Assembly: GCF_043641925.1 (NCBI RefSeq)
Contig: NZ_JBHZRU010000008.1
Location: 62,001-126,000, forward strand
DNA: 64,000 nt
From: Paenisporosarcina quisquiliarum_A
GTDB lineage: Bacteria; Bacillota; Bacilli; Bacillales_A; Planococcaceae
Direction of reading: 5' to 3'
The position numbers and the translations under genes are program-made. The notes under the pieces are model-generated. The model saw only the letters and a list, made by a program, of their open reading frames with translations, was not told the DNA's origin and searched no databases. Of this stretch, positions 17,762 through 27,006 are shown piece by piece (positions within the stretch are counted from its first letter, which is position 1; every line of letters begins with the position of its first letter).

Positions 17762-17893
17762 GTGGTTGGTTATTTCTGAAGACTCCTGCGGAAAAACGAA
17801 ACAGGCTAGACTCACACAGGCCAGCTGTCAAAGACAGCTGAGTCGAGGAGGCTTGCGTTTCGTCCGCGGAAAGCGAAAAAAATAACCAACCAC
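17762..17893. repeat. 132-bp palindromic element
   Basis: Perfect 14-base terminal inverted repeats (GTGGTTGGTTATTT and its complement) bound a GC-richer core. The core has its own centre hairpin CAGCTGTC/GACAGCTG and further pairing around CTGCGG/CCGCGG. It looks like a non-autonomous dispersed hairpin repeat as found in many Bacillales genomes. It encodes nothing; an open frame across it is accidental. Confidence 0.8.
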
Positions 17894-18032
17894 ATTTTTT
17901 AAATAAAGTGCGAAAGGTATATTTTTTCCTAACATGTATATAGAATCCATTCAACCGATCCACATTGAGCCACATTGGCGGTTTTCACATTTCTTGGTAG
18001 AATAAAGAAAAAGAGTAAAGGGGGAGGCACAT

Positions 18033-18740
18033 ATGACGTCACATCGGATTTATATAGTAGAAGATGATCGTAAAATTGCCTCGCTACTTGCCGATACGTT
18101 GCGCAAATATCAGTATGAGGTAAAAACGGTTGATGACTTCGATAATATCTTAGAAGAGTTTGAAGCCTTTGATCCGCATCTCATCCTATTGGATATTAAC
18201 TTACCTTCTTATGATGGCTATTATTGGTGCCGTCAGTTCCGATTAAAAACCACTTGTCCAATCATTTTTATATCTGCAAGGTCTGGAGATATGGACCAAG
18301 TGTTTGCACTCGAAAATGGAGGAGACGATTTCATTACGAAACCTTTCCATTACGAAATCGTCCTAGCCAAAATAAGAAGTCATTTACGACGCACTTACGG
18401 AGAGTATGCAGCAAAACAAGAAGAACGAACTATCAAACTAGGTAAGCTTTGTTTATATTTAGAGCGAATGGAATTACATACGAAAAGCCAAGAAATCCCT
18501 TTGCAAAAAAGGGAGTGTACGATTCTCGAATTATTAATGGAGCAATCGCCAAAAGTCGTCACGCGTGAACAGCTTCTCGAGGAACTTTGGGATGATCAAG
18601 CTTTTGTTGATGAGAATACGTTAAACGTTAACATGACGCGTGTAAGAAAAAAATTACAGGATTACGGTGTCACTTCTACAATTGAAACGGTTCGTGGCGC
18701 AGGATATCGATTTGTATTAAGCAAAGAGGAATCATCATGA
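18033..18740 (+). CDS. BceR-like response regulator (OmpR type)
   Basis: This 235-aa protein has a receiver domain with acidic pair EDD at the start, phospho-acceptor Asp in LILLDINLPSYDG (about residue 52) and Lys in DDFITKPFHYE. A winged-helix domain follows, with TVRGAGYRF at the end. It overlaps the kinase gene by four bases (ATGA). Together with the next three genes it forms a Bce-type antimicrobial-peptide sensing and detoxification module. Confidence 0.9.
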   Translation: MTSHRIYIVEDDRKIASLLADTLRKYQYEVKTVDDFDNILEEFEAFDPHLILLDINLPSYDGYYWCRQFRLKTTCPIIFISARSGDMDQVFALENGGDDFITKPFHYEIVLAKIRSHLRRTYGEYAAKQEERTIKLGKLCLYLERMELHTKSQEIPLQKRECTILELLMEQSPKVVTREQLLEELWDDQAFVDENTLNVNMTRVRKKLQDYGVTSTIETVRGAGYRFVLSKEESS

Positions 18741-19789
18741 ATATTCGACTGTTTATGAAGGAGCATATGGCTTATGTGCTATTTCAATTTATTTTAGTGC
18801 TATTTATCATGTCGCTGTATTGGTTAGATGGATTTCGAAATATTGATACAGCGATTTATTCAGTTGTCATTAGCACCATGCTAATTTTGTCTTTCTTAGT
18901 AGGTCGATATGTGAAGAGATATTCTTTTTACCAAAAGATATTGTCGCAACCGATTGAAATGGAAGCGGCATTGCAACATAATGCGAAATCTCCTGAACAA
19001 GAACAAGTTGAAATTTTTAGTCAAAGCCTCTATCGACTTTATCAAAATGAAGTTCAAGCTCTCTATGCGAATCAAAACAGACATTTACAATTTATGAATC
19101 AATGGGTTCATCAAATGAAAACCCCTCTATCTGTTGCTGAGTTATTGCTACAAGAAGAAGGAGAAGTGAATAAGAAGAGCTTACAAGAAGAAATTGATCG
19201 TCTAAAACGTGGGTTAGATTCTGTGTTAATAAATGCGCGGATCGATACATTTGAGCAGGATATGCAAGTGGAACAAGTACAGTTGAAGCAACTCGTTTCT
19301 GAAGTAGTTTCTGAACATAAACGATTATTTATTACCCATCATGTGTATCCGGTTATTACAATTGATGAAAAATATGTGATTACAACAGATGTTAAATGGT
19401 TACGTTTTGTGTTAGGTCAATTTGTCACGAACGCAGTGAAATATACGTTTGAAGAAGGAAAAAAAGTCTTTATTGAAGCAAGTTGTCAAAATGGATATGT
19501 CTTATTAGCCGTTAGAGATGAAGGGATTGGCATTCCTAGTGCGGACTTACCTAGAGTCACGAAAGCCTTTTTCACGGGCGAGAATGGTCGTAAAACGGGT
19601 GAAAGCACGGGTATGGGTTTGTACTTAGCGAAAGAAATTTGTGAAAAGCTTGGCCATGAACTCACGATTGAATCCGAACCTAAAATAGGGACAAAGGTTT
19701 CTGTTTTATTTAAAAATCAAGACGCTGTCAAAAGAGGTGAACTAGTAGATGCCGATATTGAAAATGGAAGATGTGACGAAAGTTTATGA
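18737..19789 (+). CDS. BceS-like intramembrane-sensing histidine kinase
   Basis: This 350-aa kinase has two closely spaced transmembrane helices (about residues 12-30 and 38-57) and no sensor loop. The dimerisation helix contains FMNQWVHQMKTPLSVAELL with phospho-acceptor His near residue 124. The HATPase_c domain shows FVTNAVKYT, VRDEGIGIP and STGMGLYLAKEI. Such kinases sense flux through a partner BceAB transporter instead of binding the drug. Its 3' end overlaps the ATPase gene by 41 bases. Confidence 0.92.
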   Translation: MNIRLFMKEHMAYVLFQFILVLFIMSLYWLDGFRNIDTAIYSVVISTMLILSFLVGRYVKRYSFYQKILSQPIEMEAALQHNAKSPEQEQVEIFSQSLYRLYQNEVQALYANQNRHLQFMNQWVHQMKTPLSVAELLLQEEGEVNKKSLQEEIDRLKRGLDSVLINARIDTFEQDMQVEQVQLKQLVSEVVSEHKRLFITHHVYPVITIDEKYVITTDVKWLRFVLGQFVTNAVKYTFEEGKKVFIEASCQNGYVLLAVRDEGIGIPSADLPRVTKAFFTGENGRKTGESTGMGLYLAKEICEKLGHELTIESEPKIGTKVSVLFKNQDAVKRGELVDADIENGRCDESL

Positions 19790-20522
19790 GGGTAAAGTGA
19801 CGCACCGCGCATTAAACCAATTAAGTTTTGAAGTTAACAAAGGTGAATTCGTTGCTGTGATGGGTCCATCCGGAAGTGGGAAGACGACGTTGTTAAATAT
19901 TATCTCCACCATTGATACGGCAACTTCCGGTTATGTAACGATTGATGGAATGCGTCCTGAAGAAATGACGAAAAACGAGCTGGCTCTATTTCGACGGAGA
20001 CAGCTCGGATTTGTTTTTCAAGACTTTAATTTAATGCAAATGCTCACGGTTGAAGAAAATATGGTGTTGCCATTAACCCTAGATGGACATTCAGTTGCTG
20101 AAATGCAAAAAAGGATAACCGATATTTCATCAAAATTAGACTTACAAAACATCTTAAACAAACGACCGAATGAAATTTCGGGGGGGCAAGCTCAACGTAC
20201 GGCTATAGGCCGTGCTCTTATTCATCAACCTGCATTCATTTTAGCAGATGAACCAACAGGGAATTTAGATTCAAAAGCTTCGCGTGACGTGATGGAATTA
20301 TTAATGAAAGTCAATCGCGAACAAAATACAACCATTTTAGTTGTCACACATGATCCGATTGCAGCAAGTTACTGCGATCGAGTGGTATTTATTAAAGATG
20401 GTGAATTTTTCAATGAGATTTATAGCGATGAACGGAGACAGACTTTTTTCCAACGCATCTTAAATGTATTATCGCTTCTTGGAGGCAATGTCCATGACCT
20501 TTCGACAATTCGCCTATCGTAA
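19749..20522 (+). CDS. BceA-like ABC transporter ATP-binding protein
   Basis: This is a 257-aa MacB/BceA-type ATPase with Walker A GPSGSGKTT (about residue 38), signature EISGGQAQRTAIGRAL (about residue 143) and Walker B ILADEPTGNLDS. AGAGGTG lies upstream of the ATG inside the kinase gene. The end overlaps the permease gene. It powers removal or release of peptide antibiotics from their targets in this family. Confidence 0.93.
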   Translation: MPILKMEDVTKVYEGKVTHRALNQLSFEVNKGEFVAVMGPSGSGKTTLLNIISTIDTATSGYVTIDGMRPEEMTKNELALFRRRQLGFVFQDFNLMQMLTVEENMVLPLTLDGHSVAEMQKRITDISSKLDLQNILNKRPNEISGGQAQRTAIGRALIHQPAFILADEPTGNLDSKASRDVMELLMKVNREQNTTILVVTHDPIAASYCDRVVFIKDGEFFNEIYSDERRQTFFQRILNVLSLLGGNVHDLSTIRLS

Positions 20523-22431
20523 TGTCATAAGGAATCGCCGAATTTACGCTGCCTTTTTCATGGCGAGTATGTTCTCAGTGATGGTGTTTTTTATGTATTC
20601 TATGCTCCTATTTCATCCACAAATGGATGAAGGCTTTTTTGGAGATTTTGCTGCTACAGGAATGATTGTGGCTGAAATTATTTTATATATTTTCACATTG
20701 TTTTTCTTGTTTTATTCCATGAGTGCGTTTTTACAAGCTCGGTCAAAAGAGTTTGGATTGTTGCTTCTTTTAGGAATGGAAAAGAAGCAGTTGAATCGTC
20801 TCGTTTTTTTAGAAACGATGCTTATTGGTGCATTTTCGGTTGCGACTGGGATTTTGTTTGGCTATGCCTTTTCAAAGTTCTTTTTCATGATAGTACGAGA
20901 AATGCTTCAGCTTCAAAGTTTACCATTATATTTATCCATTAAACCATTTACTCTAACAATCGGGGCTTTTTTAAGTCTATTTGTGATCATTGCTATGACG
21001 AGTGTTGTATTTATTCGCGAGCAACGCATTATTGAGTTAATGCGAGGGTATTTAACTTCGGATGATCGCCAAAGCTACTCCACATTTAAAGCGATTTTGG
21101 GCATCGTCTTACTGGTGGTTGCTTATGCTGCCGCAACATTTACTTCGACTCGTGTCGTTTTTACACTTTCAATCTTTTTACCTCCAATCGCGGCTTTAGG
21201 AACCTATTTCTTTTTTACACATACCGTGTTGTTTTTTCACCATCAAGTTCAAAAAAGGAAATCACTTTATTGGAACCGATACCGCTTAATTGCTGTTTCA
21301 GAGGGGGCAGTAAAATTACGTGAAAATGCTCGCATGTATTTCATTGTTACGATTGTATCAACAGTTGCCTTCCTATCAGTGGGAACGTTAACTTCACTGT
21401 CGTCTTATACAGGCCAATACAGAGATTTAAATCCATTAGGGCTCATTTACTCGAGTGAATTAGACAATCCTTTAGAGCGTCAGCATATTCGAATGTTAAC
21501 GAATGAATTAGAAAATGAAGGATTATCTTATTCGATGGTTCCTTTTTTAATAAAGAAACAAACTTCTTCCTATACGCAATTTGAAGTGGAGATTCTGAGA
21601 GAAGCCGACGTCAATAGCTTAGCTGTTGCTCAAGGTCATCCGTTAATTAATTTAGAATCTGGAGAAGCCATGTTTATTCCATATTCTGAAAATGCTTTAA
21701 CAATCTTAGAGAACAGTAGTATCCAAACCGTATTAGAGGAAAGCAATGTGCCTATCTCAGTAAGAGGTGTTTACCCTAGGATGCTGTTTCCTTCTATGAT
21801 TTTAGGGGCAAATGTTGTCGTAGTTAGTGACCAGGATTACGCGTTAATCGATGAACCACTACAAGGTCAATCGATGAATGATTCAATGTTTAATTTTTAT
21901 GCATTTCACATTCCTGAATGGGAACGAACAAAATCGATTGGACTTAATCTAGATTCTCAAATGACCGAATCCATTTATCAAAACCAATTAAATGACTTAC
22001 CTTTTTTCTTTGAGAACCCAGGGTTAAACTATTCAATTATACGAGCGACGTTTTCGTTGTTATTATTCACAGGGTTGATGGTAGCTGCCGTATTGCTACT
22101 AGCAGCTGGAAGCTTTATCTATTTTAAATTGTATACAGGACTCGAAAGAGACAAAAAGCAATTTGCTGTACTAAAACGTATGGGATTGACGGATCAAGAA
22201 ATGATTAATATCGTCAATCGACAGCTTATTCCACAATTTTTCTTGCCATGGGGGATTGCCATGCTTCATAGTGCATTCTCATTTCTATCCTTGCAAGTTA
22301 TTTGGAGTGACTTAGCTGATGTGTCCATTCTTTTTGAGATGACACTAGTCTTAGTTGCATTTACATTCATTCAAGTCGTTTATTATTTCTTAATCAGATG
22401 GCGTTATATAGCACATGTAAAAGCATCCTGA
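20494..22431 (+). CDS. BceB-like ABC transporter permease
   Basis: This is a 645-aa permease read from the ATG at 20494, eight bases after GGAGG; the product begins MTFRQFAYRNVIRN as typical BceB homologues do. About ten transmembrane helices are visible, with one large extracytoplasmic domain of about 200 residues (roughly 310-515) between helices 7 and 8, the BceB hallmark. It pairs with the ATPase gene it overlaps. The recognised peptide cannot be predicted. Confidence 0.92.
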   Translation: MTFRQFAYRNVIRNRRIYAAFFMASMFSVMVFFMYSMLLFHPQMDEGFFGDFAATGMIVAEIILYIFTLFFLFYSMSAFLQARSKEFGLLLLLGMEKKQLNRLVFLETMLIGAFSVATGILFGYAFSKFFFMIVREMLQLQSLPLYLSIKPFTLTIGAFLSLFVIIAMTSVVFIREQRIIELMRGYLTSDDRQSYSTFKAILGIVLLVVAYAAATFTSTRVVFTLSIFLPPIAALGTYFFFTHTVLFFHHQVQKRKSLYWNRYRLIAVSEGAVKLRENARMYFIVTIVSTVAFLSVGTLTSLSSYTGQYRDLNPLGLIYSSELDNPLERQHIRMLTNELENEGLSYSMVPFLIKKQTSSYTQFEVEILREADVNSLAVAQGHPLINLESGEAMFIPYSENALTILENSSIQTVLEESNVPISVRGVYPRMLFPSMILGANVVVVSDQDYALIDEPLQGQSMNDSMFNFYAFHIPEWERTKSIGLNLDSQMTESIYQNQLNDLPFFFENPGLNYSIIRATFSLLLFTGLMVAAVLLLAAGSFIYFKLYTGLERDKKQFAVLKRMGLTDQEMINIVNRQLIPQFFLPWGIAMLHSAFSFLSLQVIWSDLADVSILFEMTLVLVAFTFIQVVYYFLIRWRYIAHVKAS

Positions 22432-22446
22432 GTAATCGGGATGCTT
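22421..22446 (+). terminator. Weak terminator after the Bce module
   Basis: AAGCATCC pairs with GGGATGCTT around the permease stop codon. The T tract is poor, so it may be inefficient. Confidence 0.5.
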
Positions 22447-22447
22447 G

Positions 22448-22476
22448 TTGTATTGTCTGAAGATTTCTTATATAAT
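22448..22476 (+). promoter_or_regulatory. Promoter of lcfB
   Basis: TTGTAT and a perfect TATAAT are separated by 17 bases. The FadR-type palindrome lies about 15 bases past the -10. Confidence 0.65.
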
Positions 22477-22490
22477 GAAATTATTGAATA

Positions 22491-22510
22491 ATGAATGAGT
22501 ATTCATTCAA
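22491..22510. promoter_or_regulatory. FadR operator (fatty-acid degradation)
   Basis: TGAATGAGTATTCATTCA is a near-perfect palindrome and matches the Bacillus FadR (YsiA) consensus TGAATGAMTANTCATTCA at all but one position. It lies just downstream of the lcfB -10, where a bound repressor would block transcription. In Bacillus long-chain acyl-CoA releases FadR. Confidence 0.85.
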
Positions 22511-22529
22511 CAACTAAGGAGAGATACCG

Positions 22530-24083
22530 ATGAATTTAGTTCAACGTGTTAGAGAGACATCATTAGAACAACCAACTAAAACAGCCTATCACTTTATGGG
22601 TAAAGACACTTCTTATGCTGAGTTCGATCAGTCAATTGCTAGATTTGCTTCAGCTTTACGAGAATTAGGAGTAGAAAAAGGGGATCATGTTGCTTTCTTA
22701 TTAGGAAATACACCTCATTTTTTAATTTCTTTATATGCATCAATGCGTTTAGGTGCAACAGCCATTCCAATCAATCCAATTTACACGCCTGATGAAATTT
22801 CATACATCATACATAACAGCCAACCAAAAGTAATTATTGCCTTGGATATGTTATTGCCGTTAATAGAAAAAGCATCCGGTGCATTCCCATCAGTAAGCAA
22901 TTATGTGATTTGTGAAACGATGCCAGAAACGACTGAAAAACTCGCTGGTTTACCGGAAGAACTGCGCAACAAAGTAAAATCATTTACACAACTTGTGATG
23001 TCGTCTTCTCCAGATACACTTCCTGTTGAAGTGGCACAAAATGATACCGCTGTCATTCTTTATACTTCTGGTACTACGGGTCGTCCAAAAGGTGCCATGC
23101 TTACACATGAGAATTTATACTCAAATGCTCGCGACACTGGTGATTACTTAGGATTCACTGCTGAAGATCGTGTCCTAGCAACATTACCTGTGTTCCATGT
23201 ATTTGCGTTGACTGTAGTGGTCAATGCTCCGTTGCTAAAAGGAGCTACCATCCTATTAGTTCCACGTTTTACACCTAAAGATGTATTTGAAATGGCAAAA
23301 AATCAACAAGCAACGGTATTTGCTGGCGTACCGACGATGTACAATTTCTTGTACCAAACGCCCGACTCGGATGTATCTGACTTCTCGACAATTCGCATAG
23401 CCATCTCAGGTGGTTCATCATTACCGGTTGCATTGCTACACAACTTTGAAAATAAATTCAATGTCCGCATTTCAGAAGGGTATGGGTTATCCGAAGCTTC
23501 ACCTGTTACTTGTTTTAATCCACTGGATCGAGATCGTAAAGCTGGTTCGATTGGAACGTCTATTTCAAATGTAGAAAATCGTGTGGTTAATGAATTAGGT
23601 GATGATGTGCCAGTTGGTGAAGTGGGAGAACTGATTGTCCGCGGACCTAATGTCATGAAAGGGTATTACAACATGCCTGAAGAAACTGAAGCGACAATTC
23701 GTGGTGGATGGTTATACACAGGCGATTTAGCGAAAATGGATGAAGAAGGTTACTTCTACATCGTCGATCGTAAAAAAGATTTAGTTATTGTAGGTGGCTA
23801 TAATGTGTATCCACGAGAAGTGGAAGAAGTGTTATTCGCGCATCCAGACGTGATAGAGGCTGCTGTTATTGGTATGCCTGATGCAGACTTTGGAGAAACG
23901 GTTCATGCGTATGTAGTGGTTAAAGATGCGAACTTATCAAGCGAAGATCTTCATGCGTATTGTGCAGAGCACTTAGCGAAATACAAGATTCCTAGACAAT
24001 TCGAGTTTTTAGAAGAGTTGCCAAAGAATACGACAGGAAAGATTCTTCGTCGTTCATTAAAAGACCAAGCTTTGGCTAAATAA
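22530..24083 (+). CDS. lcfB: Long-chain acyl-CoA synthetase LcfB (YhfL)
   Basis: This is a 517-aa adenylate-forming enzyme. The AMP-binding motif YTSGTTGRPKGAM lies near residue 180, EGYGLSEASPV near residue 315, YTGDLAKMDEEGYFYIVDRKKD near residue 405 (shown here as separate motifs YTGDLA and IVDRKKD), and the C-terminal catalytic Lys is in NTTGKILRR. It activates fatty acids to acyl-CoA for beta-oxidation. It is the yhfL homologue by position, and a FadR box precedes it as expected. AAGGAGAG precedes the ATG. Confidence 0.94.
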   Translation: MNLVQRVRETSLEQPTKTAYHFMGKDTSYAEFDQSIARFASALRELGVEKGDHVAFLLGNTPHFLISLYASMRLGATAIPINPIYTPDEISYIIHNSQPKVIIALDMLLPLIEKASGAFPSVSNYVICETMPETTEKLAGLPEELRNKVKSFTQLVMSSSPDTLPVEVAQNDTAVILYTSGTTGRPKGAMLTHENLYSNARDTGDYLGFTAEDRVLATLPVFHVFALTVVVNAPLLKGATILLVPRFTPKDVFEMAKNQQATVFAGVPTMYNFLYQTPDSDVSDFSTIRIAISGGSSLPVALLHNFENKFNVRISEGYGLSEASPVTCFNPLDRDRKAGSIGTSISNVENRVVNELGDDVPVGEVGELIVRGPNVMKGYYNMPEETEATIRGGWLYTGDLAKMDEEGYFYIVDRKKDLVIVGGYNVYPREVEEVLFAHPDVIEAAVIGMPDADFGETVHAYVVVKDANLSSEDLHAYCAEHLAKYKIPRQFEFLEELPKNTTGKILRRSLKDQALAK

Positions 24084-24177
24084 AGAAGAAACTGCTAGAC
24101 ACCGTATTGGGATTTAGACAAATATAATTTAAGTGAATGTAATTGTATATTTGGTAAATGGAGTTCATTTGGAAAGA

Positions 24178-24307
24178 TGTTGATTTCCATTTCAGCGGAC
24201 GCTTTCTGGGGGGCAAGGCTTTAGCCGCTTCCTTCGCGGTTGCTCAGTCCAGGGTCTAAAGCTCTTGCTAATTCCCCCTAGAGTCGCCGCTTCCATTCCA
24301 ATCAACA
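24178..24307. repeat. 130-bp palindromic element
   Basis: Terminal inverted repeats TGTTGATT/AATCAACA enclose nested complementary arms, for example GCAAGGCTTTAG against CTAAAGCTCTTGC and GGGGGG against CCCCC, GC-richer than its surroundings. Its left end is identical to the fragment at 17619. The element has no coding capacity and resembles dispersed hairpin repeats of Bacillales. Confidence 0.78.
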
Positions 24308-24997
24308 GAAATAGGGATAATATGATTTGGATAATGTGCATTTTGGTCATATAAGAATTTATCCGACTTATAACATCAATTTAGCATTGTTCTCTTAAAG
24401 CGAAAGAAATAGCCGTAATGGGTTCACTTCTGAGTTGCGAAAACATAATACACAATGACAAAGGACTACCAATTACATTGGTAGTCCTTTGTTTATTGTT
24501 ACATCAACATTATTACTATAAATCTTCATCTTCAGCTATTTTATTGGCGACTCTATGTGGTCACATTACAATAAATGTTTTGATGCAATTAGACCTTCTG
24601 AAATTTTTTAATGAGGTATTCAATACTTCTAAATACAACAGTATAAAGGATGTATAATCCGTTCTCTTTGTTTATTAAAAATTAAAATGTATTAAGGAAT
24701 TCGTTGTAATAAATTTGTAATAATTGTAACGAAAAAAAATAAAAAAATATTCACTACCTTTCTTAAAACGAACGCAAGACCACTTGGAAGCATTTGAAAG
24801 AGGCGAATAGGTGTATGGTTAATAAAGGGAAATAGAGGAGTTGTAACAGCTACAAAAGTCATTTAACACGATAAAAGCTGGTTATAAGCTTCCAAAAAGT
24901 TAAGCAAATTCATGCAAATGTAACCTACTTGAAACTATGGGAACTACTATTATTAGTATGATTAAAATGTAATAGTACAAGGAAAGAAGTGGTGTAA
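24308..24997. other. Gene-poor stretch
   Basis: Between the palindromic element and the methyltransferase I see no supported gene. A 79-codon frame on the plus strand (24418-24657) has no ribosome site and runs through a perfect terminator-like hairpin, so I do not call it. The stretch is very AT-rich after 24600. The hairpin at 24458 may be a remnant of a lost gene. Confidence 0.6.
24458..24492 (+). terminator. Orphan terminator-like hairpin
   Basis: A perfect 15-bp stem (ACAAAGGACTACCAA and its complement) with a five-base loop is followed by TTATTGTT. No gene that it could serve is recognisable directly upstream except lcfB, 370 bases away. Confidence 0.6.
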
Positions 24998-25702
24998 TTG
25001 AAAGAGACAATTCGTAACAATGATGATTTATTACTTATGTTGGATTCACTGTTAAGAGAGCCTGTCGGTTTCTGGAACGAGTTTTATTCCAACCGCGAAA
25101 AAGGAATTCCATTCTTTGTAAACAAACCCGACGAAGCCTTAGTGAGCTATTTTAATGAAGGTATCATAAAGCCTGGAAATGTATTGGAGTTGGGAAGTGG
25201 GCCAGGCAGGAATGCCATCTACCTTGCTGAAAAGGGTTGCCGAGTAGATGCTGTGGATTTATCAGAAGAATCGATTGAGTGGGCAAAAGAGAGAGCAAAA
25301 GAACGAGCAGTCGAAGTGAATTTCATTCACAATAACATCTTCGATATTCAGATAAAAGAAGGAACATATGACATTGTCTACGATTCTGGCTGCTTTCACC
25401 ATATAGCTCCTCATCGGAGAAGCAACTACATTGAACTTGTATTGAAAGCGTTAAGACCAGGCGGTCACTTTGCCATTACTTGTTTTGTAGAAGGGGGAGA
25501 GTTTGGAGGGTCGGATATTACGGATTGGGAAGTGTACAGACAAAGAAGTCTCAATGGTGGTTTAGGGTTTACAGAAGAAAAACTGCGCCTCATTTTTGAT
25601 AGCTTAGAGGAAATTGAAATTAGAAGAATGAAAGAAGCTAGAGAAACGGATGAAGTTTTCGGTGTATCTGCTTTATTCACAGCGTTGTTTAGAAAAAAAT
25701 AA
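24998..25702 (+). CDS. Class I SAM-dependent methyltransferase
   Basis: This 234-aa protein has a Rossmann methyltransferase core: motif I VLELGSGPGRNAIYLA near residue 62, motif II VDAVDLSEESIEWA near residue 84, and motif IV-like YDIVYDSGCFHHI near residue 127, then LRPGGHFAITCF. The start is a TTG with only a weak ribosome site. The substrate is unknown; small-molecule methylation (YrrT/UbiE/thiopurine-like group) is likely. It stands alone between the gene-poor stretch and the nad operon. Confidence 0.85.
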   Translation: MKETIRNNDDLLLMLDSLLREPVGFWNEFYSNREKGIPFFVNKPDEALVSYFNEGIIKPGNVLELGSGPGRNAIYLAEKGCRVDAVDLSEESIEWAKERAKERAVEVNFIHNNIFDIQIKEGTYDIVYDSGCFHHIAPHRRSNYIELVLKALRPGGHFAITCFVEGGEFGGSDITDWEVYRQRSLNGGLGFTEEKLRLIFDSLEEIEIRRMKEARETDEVFGVSALFTALFRKK

Positions 25703-25771
25703 AATGCTAAATTGAGACACGTAAATAACGATCAATAATCTTCAACAATTAACTAAATCTATTTTGAAAAA

Positions 25772-25808
25772 ACCGAGCAATCTTAATATACAAGATTGCT
25801 GAGTTTCT
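25772..25808 (+). terminator. Terminator after the methyltransferase
   Basis: AGCAATCTT pairs with AAGATTGCT around a seven-base loop and is followed by a T-rich tract. Confidence 0.65.
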
Positions 25809-25871
25809 TCATTTACATTTAAATATGAGACTGAGACACTCTTATGGATCTCTGTTTTTTAAAACACAAGT

Positions 25872-25904
25872 TTAAAAAAACCCATTCCAAATCAATGGAA
25901 TGGG
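25872..25904 (-). terminator. Terminator of nadBCA
   Basis: On the minus strand CCCATTCCA pairs with TGGAATGGG and is followed by T7, eight bases after the nadA stop. Confidence 0.88.
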
Positions 25905-25911
25905 ATAAGGT

Positions 25912-27006
25912 CTAAAGCATTTTTTCCAAAGCCATTTTAGCTTCGAAAGCTGTTTTATCATCAACAGTGATTTGGTTTATTATACGACCTTCTACAAGCT
26001 CTTCTAACGCCCATGTTAAGTGAGGTAAATCGATTCGGTTCATTGTTAAACAAGGGCACATAAATGGATTTAATGAGACAATGTCACGGTCAGGATAAGT
26101 AGAAATCAAACGATTCACCAAGTTCATCTCTGTACCGATTGCCCATTTAGAGCCCGGCTCAGAAGCTTCGATCATATCGATAATATATTTCGTTGAACCT
26201 GCATAATCTGATGCTTGAACAACTTCATATGTGCATTCAGGATGAACCAGGATATTACGCTCTGGTTCTTTTTCTCGTAAGTTGTCAATATGCTTTGGCA
26301 AGAAGTTCATATGAACGGAACAGTGCCCTTTCCACAAAATGACACGGACATCTTTAAGCGCGCATTGCAGCTCTAATTTTTGTTTGATTGGGTCCCAAAT
26401 TGCCATTTCTTCTAGTTTAATACCTAGTTTGACTGCTGTATTTCTGCCCAAATGCTGATCGGGTAAAAACAGCATACGTCCTTTTTGAGTAAGTGCCCAT
26501 TCCACCATTTCTTCCGCATTCGAGGAAGTAACTGTTGCGCCTCCATTGCGTCCAACAAATGCTTTAATGGCAGCGGTAGAGTTCACATACGTAAGGGGAA
26601 TAATGGTATCGCCAAACACTTTTTGCAATTCAATCCAAGCACGTTCCGTTTGGTCGATATTCGCCATATCCGCCATCGAACAGCCAGCTCGCATATCAGG
26701 TAAAATAACGGATTGTTCGTTTAAAGTTAAAATATCTGCCGTCTCAGCCATAAAATGAACACCACAGAAAATAATATGCTCAGCAGTTTGCTTAGCTGCA
26801 ATTTGCGAAAGTTGAAGGGAATCACCTGTAGCATCTGCGAACTCTATCACTTCGTCTTTTTGATAATGATGACCTAATATATATAAACGATCTCCAAGTA
26901 AAGCTTTTGCCTTTGTTGCCCTTACGTGTAATTCTTCAGTTGTTGCTTGTAAGTAGCTTTCTGGCATGGCATCGCCAATGGTTAATTCGGATAGTAAGGA
27001 TATCAT
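25912..27006 (-). CDS. nadA: Quinolinate synthase NadA
   Basis: This 364-aa enzyme condenses iminoaspartate with dihydroxyacetone phosphate to form quinolinate. Iron-sulfur ligands are visible as Cys in IIFCGVHFMAET, GHCSVHMNF and the CPC of PFMCPCLTMN. LGHHYQKDEVIEFAD near residue 43 is a family signature. The gene overlaps nadC by four bases, with AAGGAGG upstream of its ATG. It is the last gene of nadBCA. The divergent nifS probably supplies its cluster. Confidence 0.96.
   Translation of the reverse strand: MISLLSELTIGDAMPESYLQATTEELHVRATKAKALLGDRLYILGHHYQKDEVIEFADATGDSLQLSQIAAKQTAEHIIFCGVHFMAETADILTLNEQSVILPDMRAGCSMADMANIDQTERAWIELQKVFGDTIIPLTYVNSTAAIKAFVGRNGGATVTSSNAEEMVEWALTQKGRMLFLPDQHLGRNTAVKLGIKLEEMAIWDPIKQKLELQCALKDVRVILWKGHCSVHMNFLPKHIDNLREKEPERNILVHPECTYEVVQASDYAGSTKYIIDMIEASEPGSKWAIGTEMNLVNRLISTYPDRDIVSLNPFMCPCLTMNRIDLPHLTWALEELVEGRIINQITVDDKTAFEAKMALEKML

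Noticed and set aside
17715..17975. 86-codon minus-strand frame as a gene
   Set aside because: It is created by the palindromic repeat element and has no ribosome site or recognisable motif.
24418..24657. 79-codon plus-strand frame as a gene
   Set aside because: It has no ribosome site, low-complexity composition, and a perfect 15-bp terminator-like hairpin inside it.
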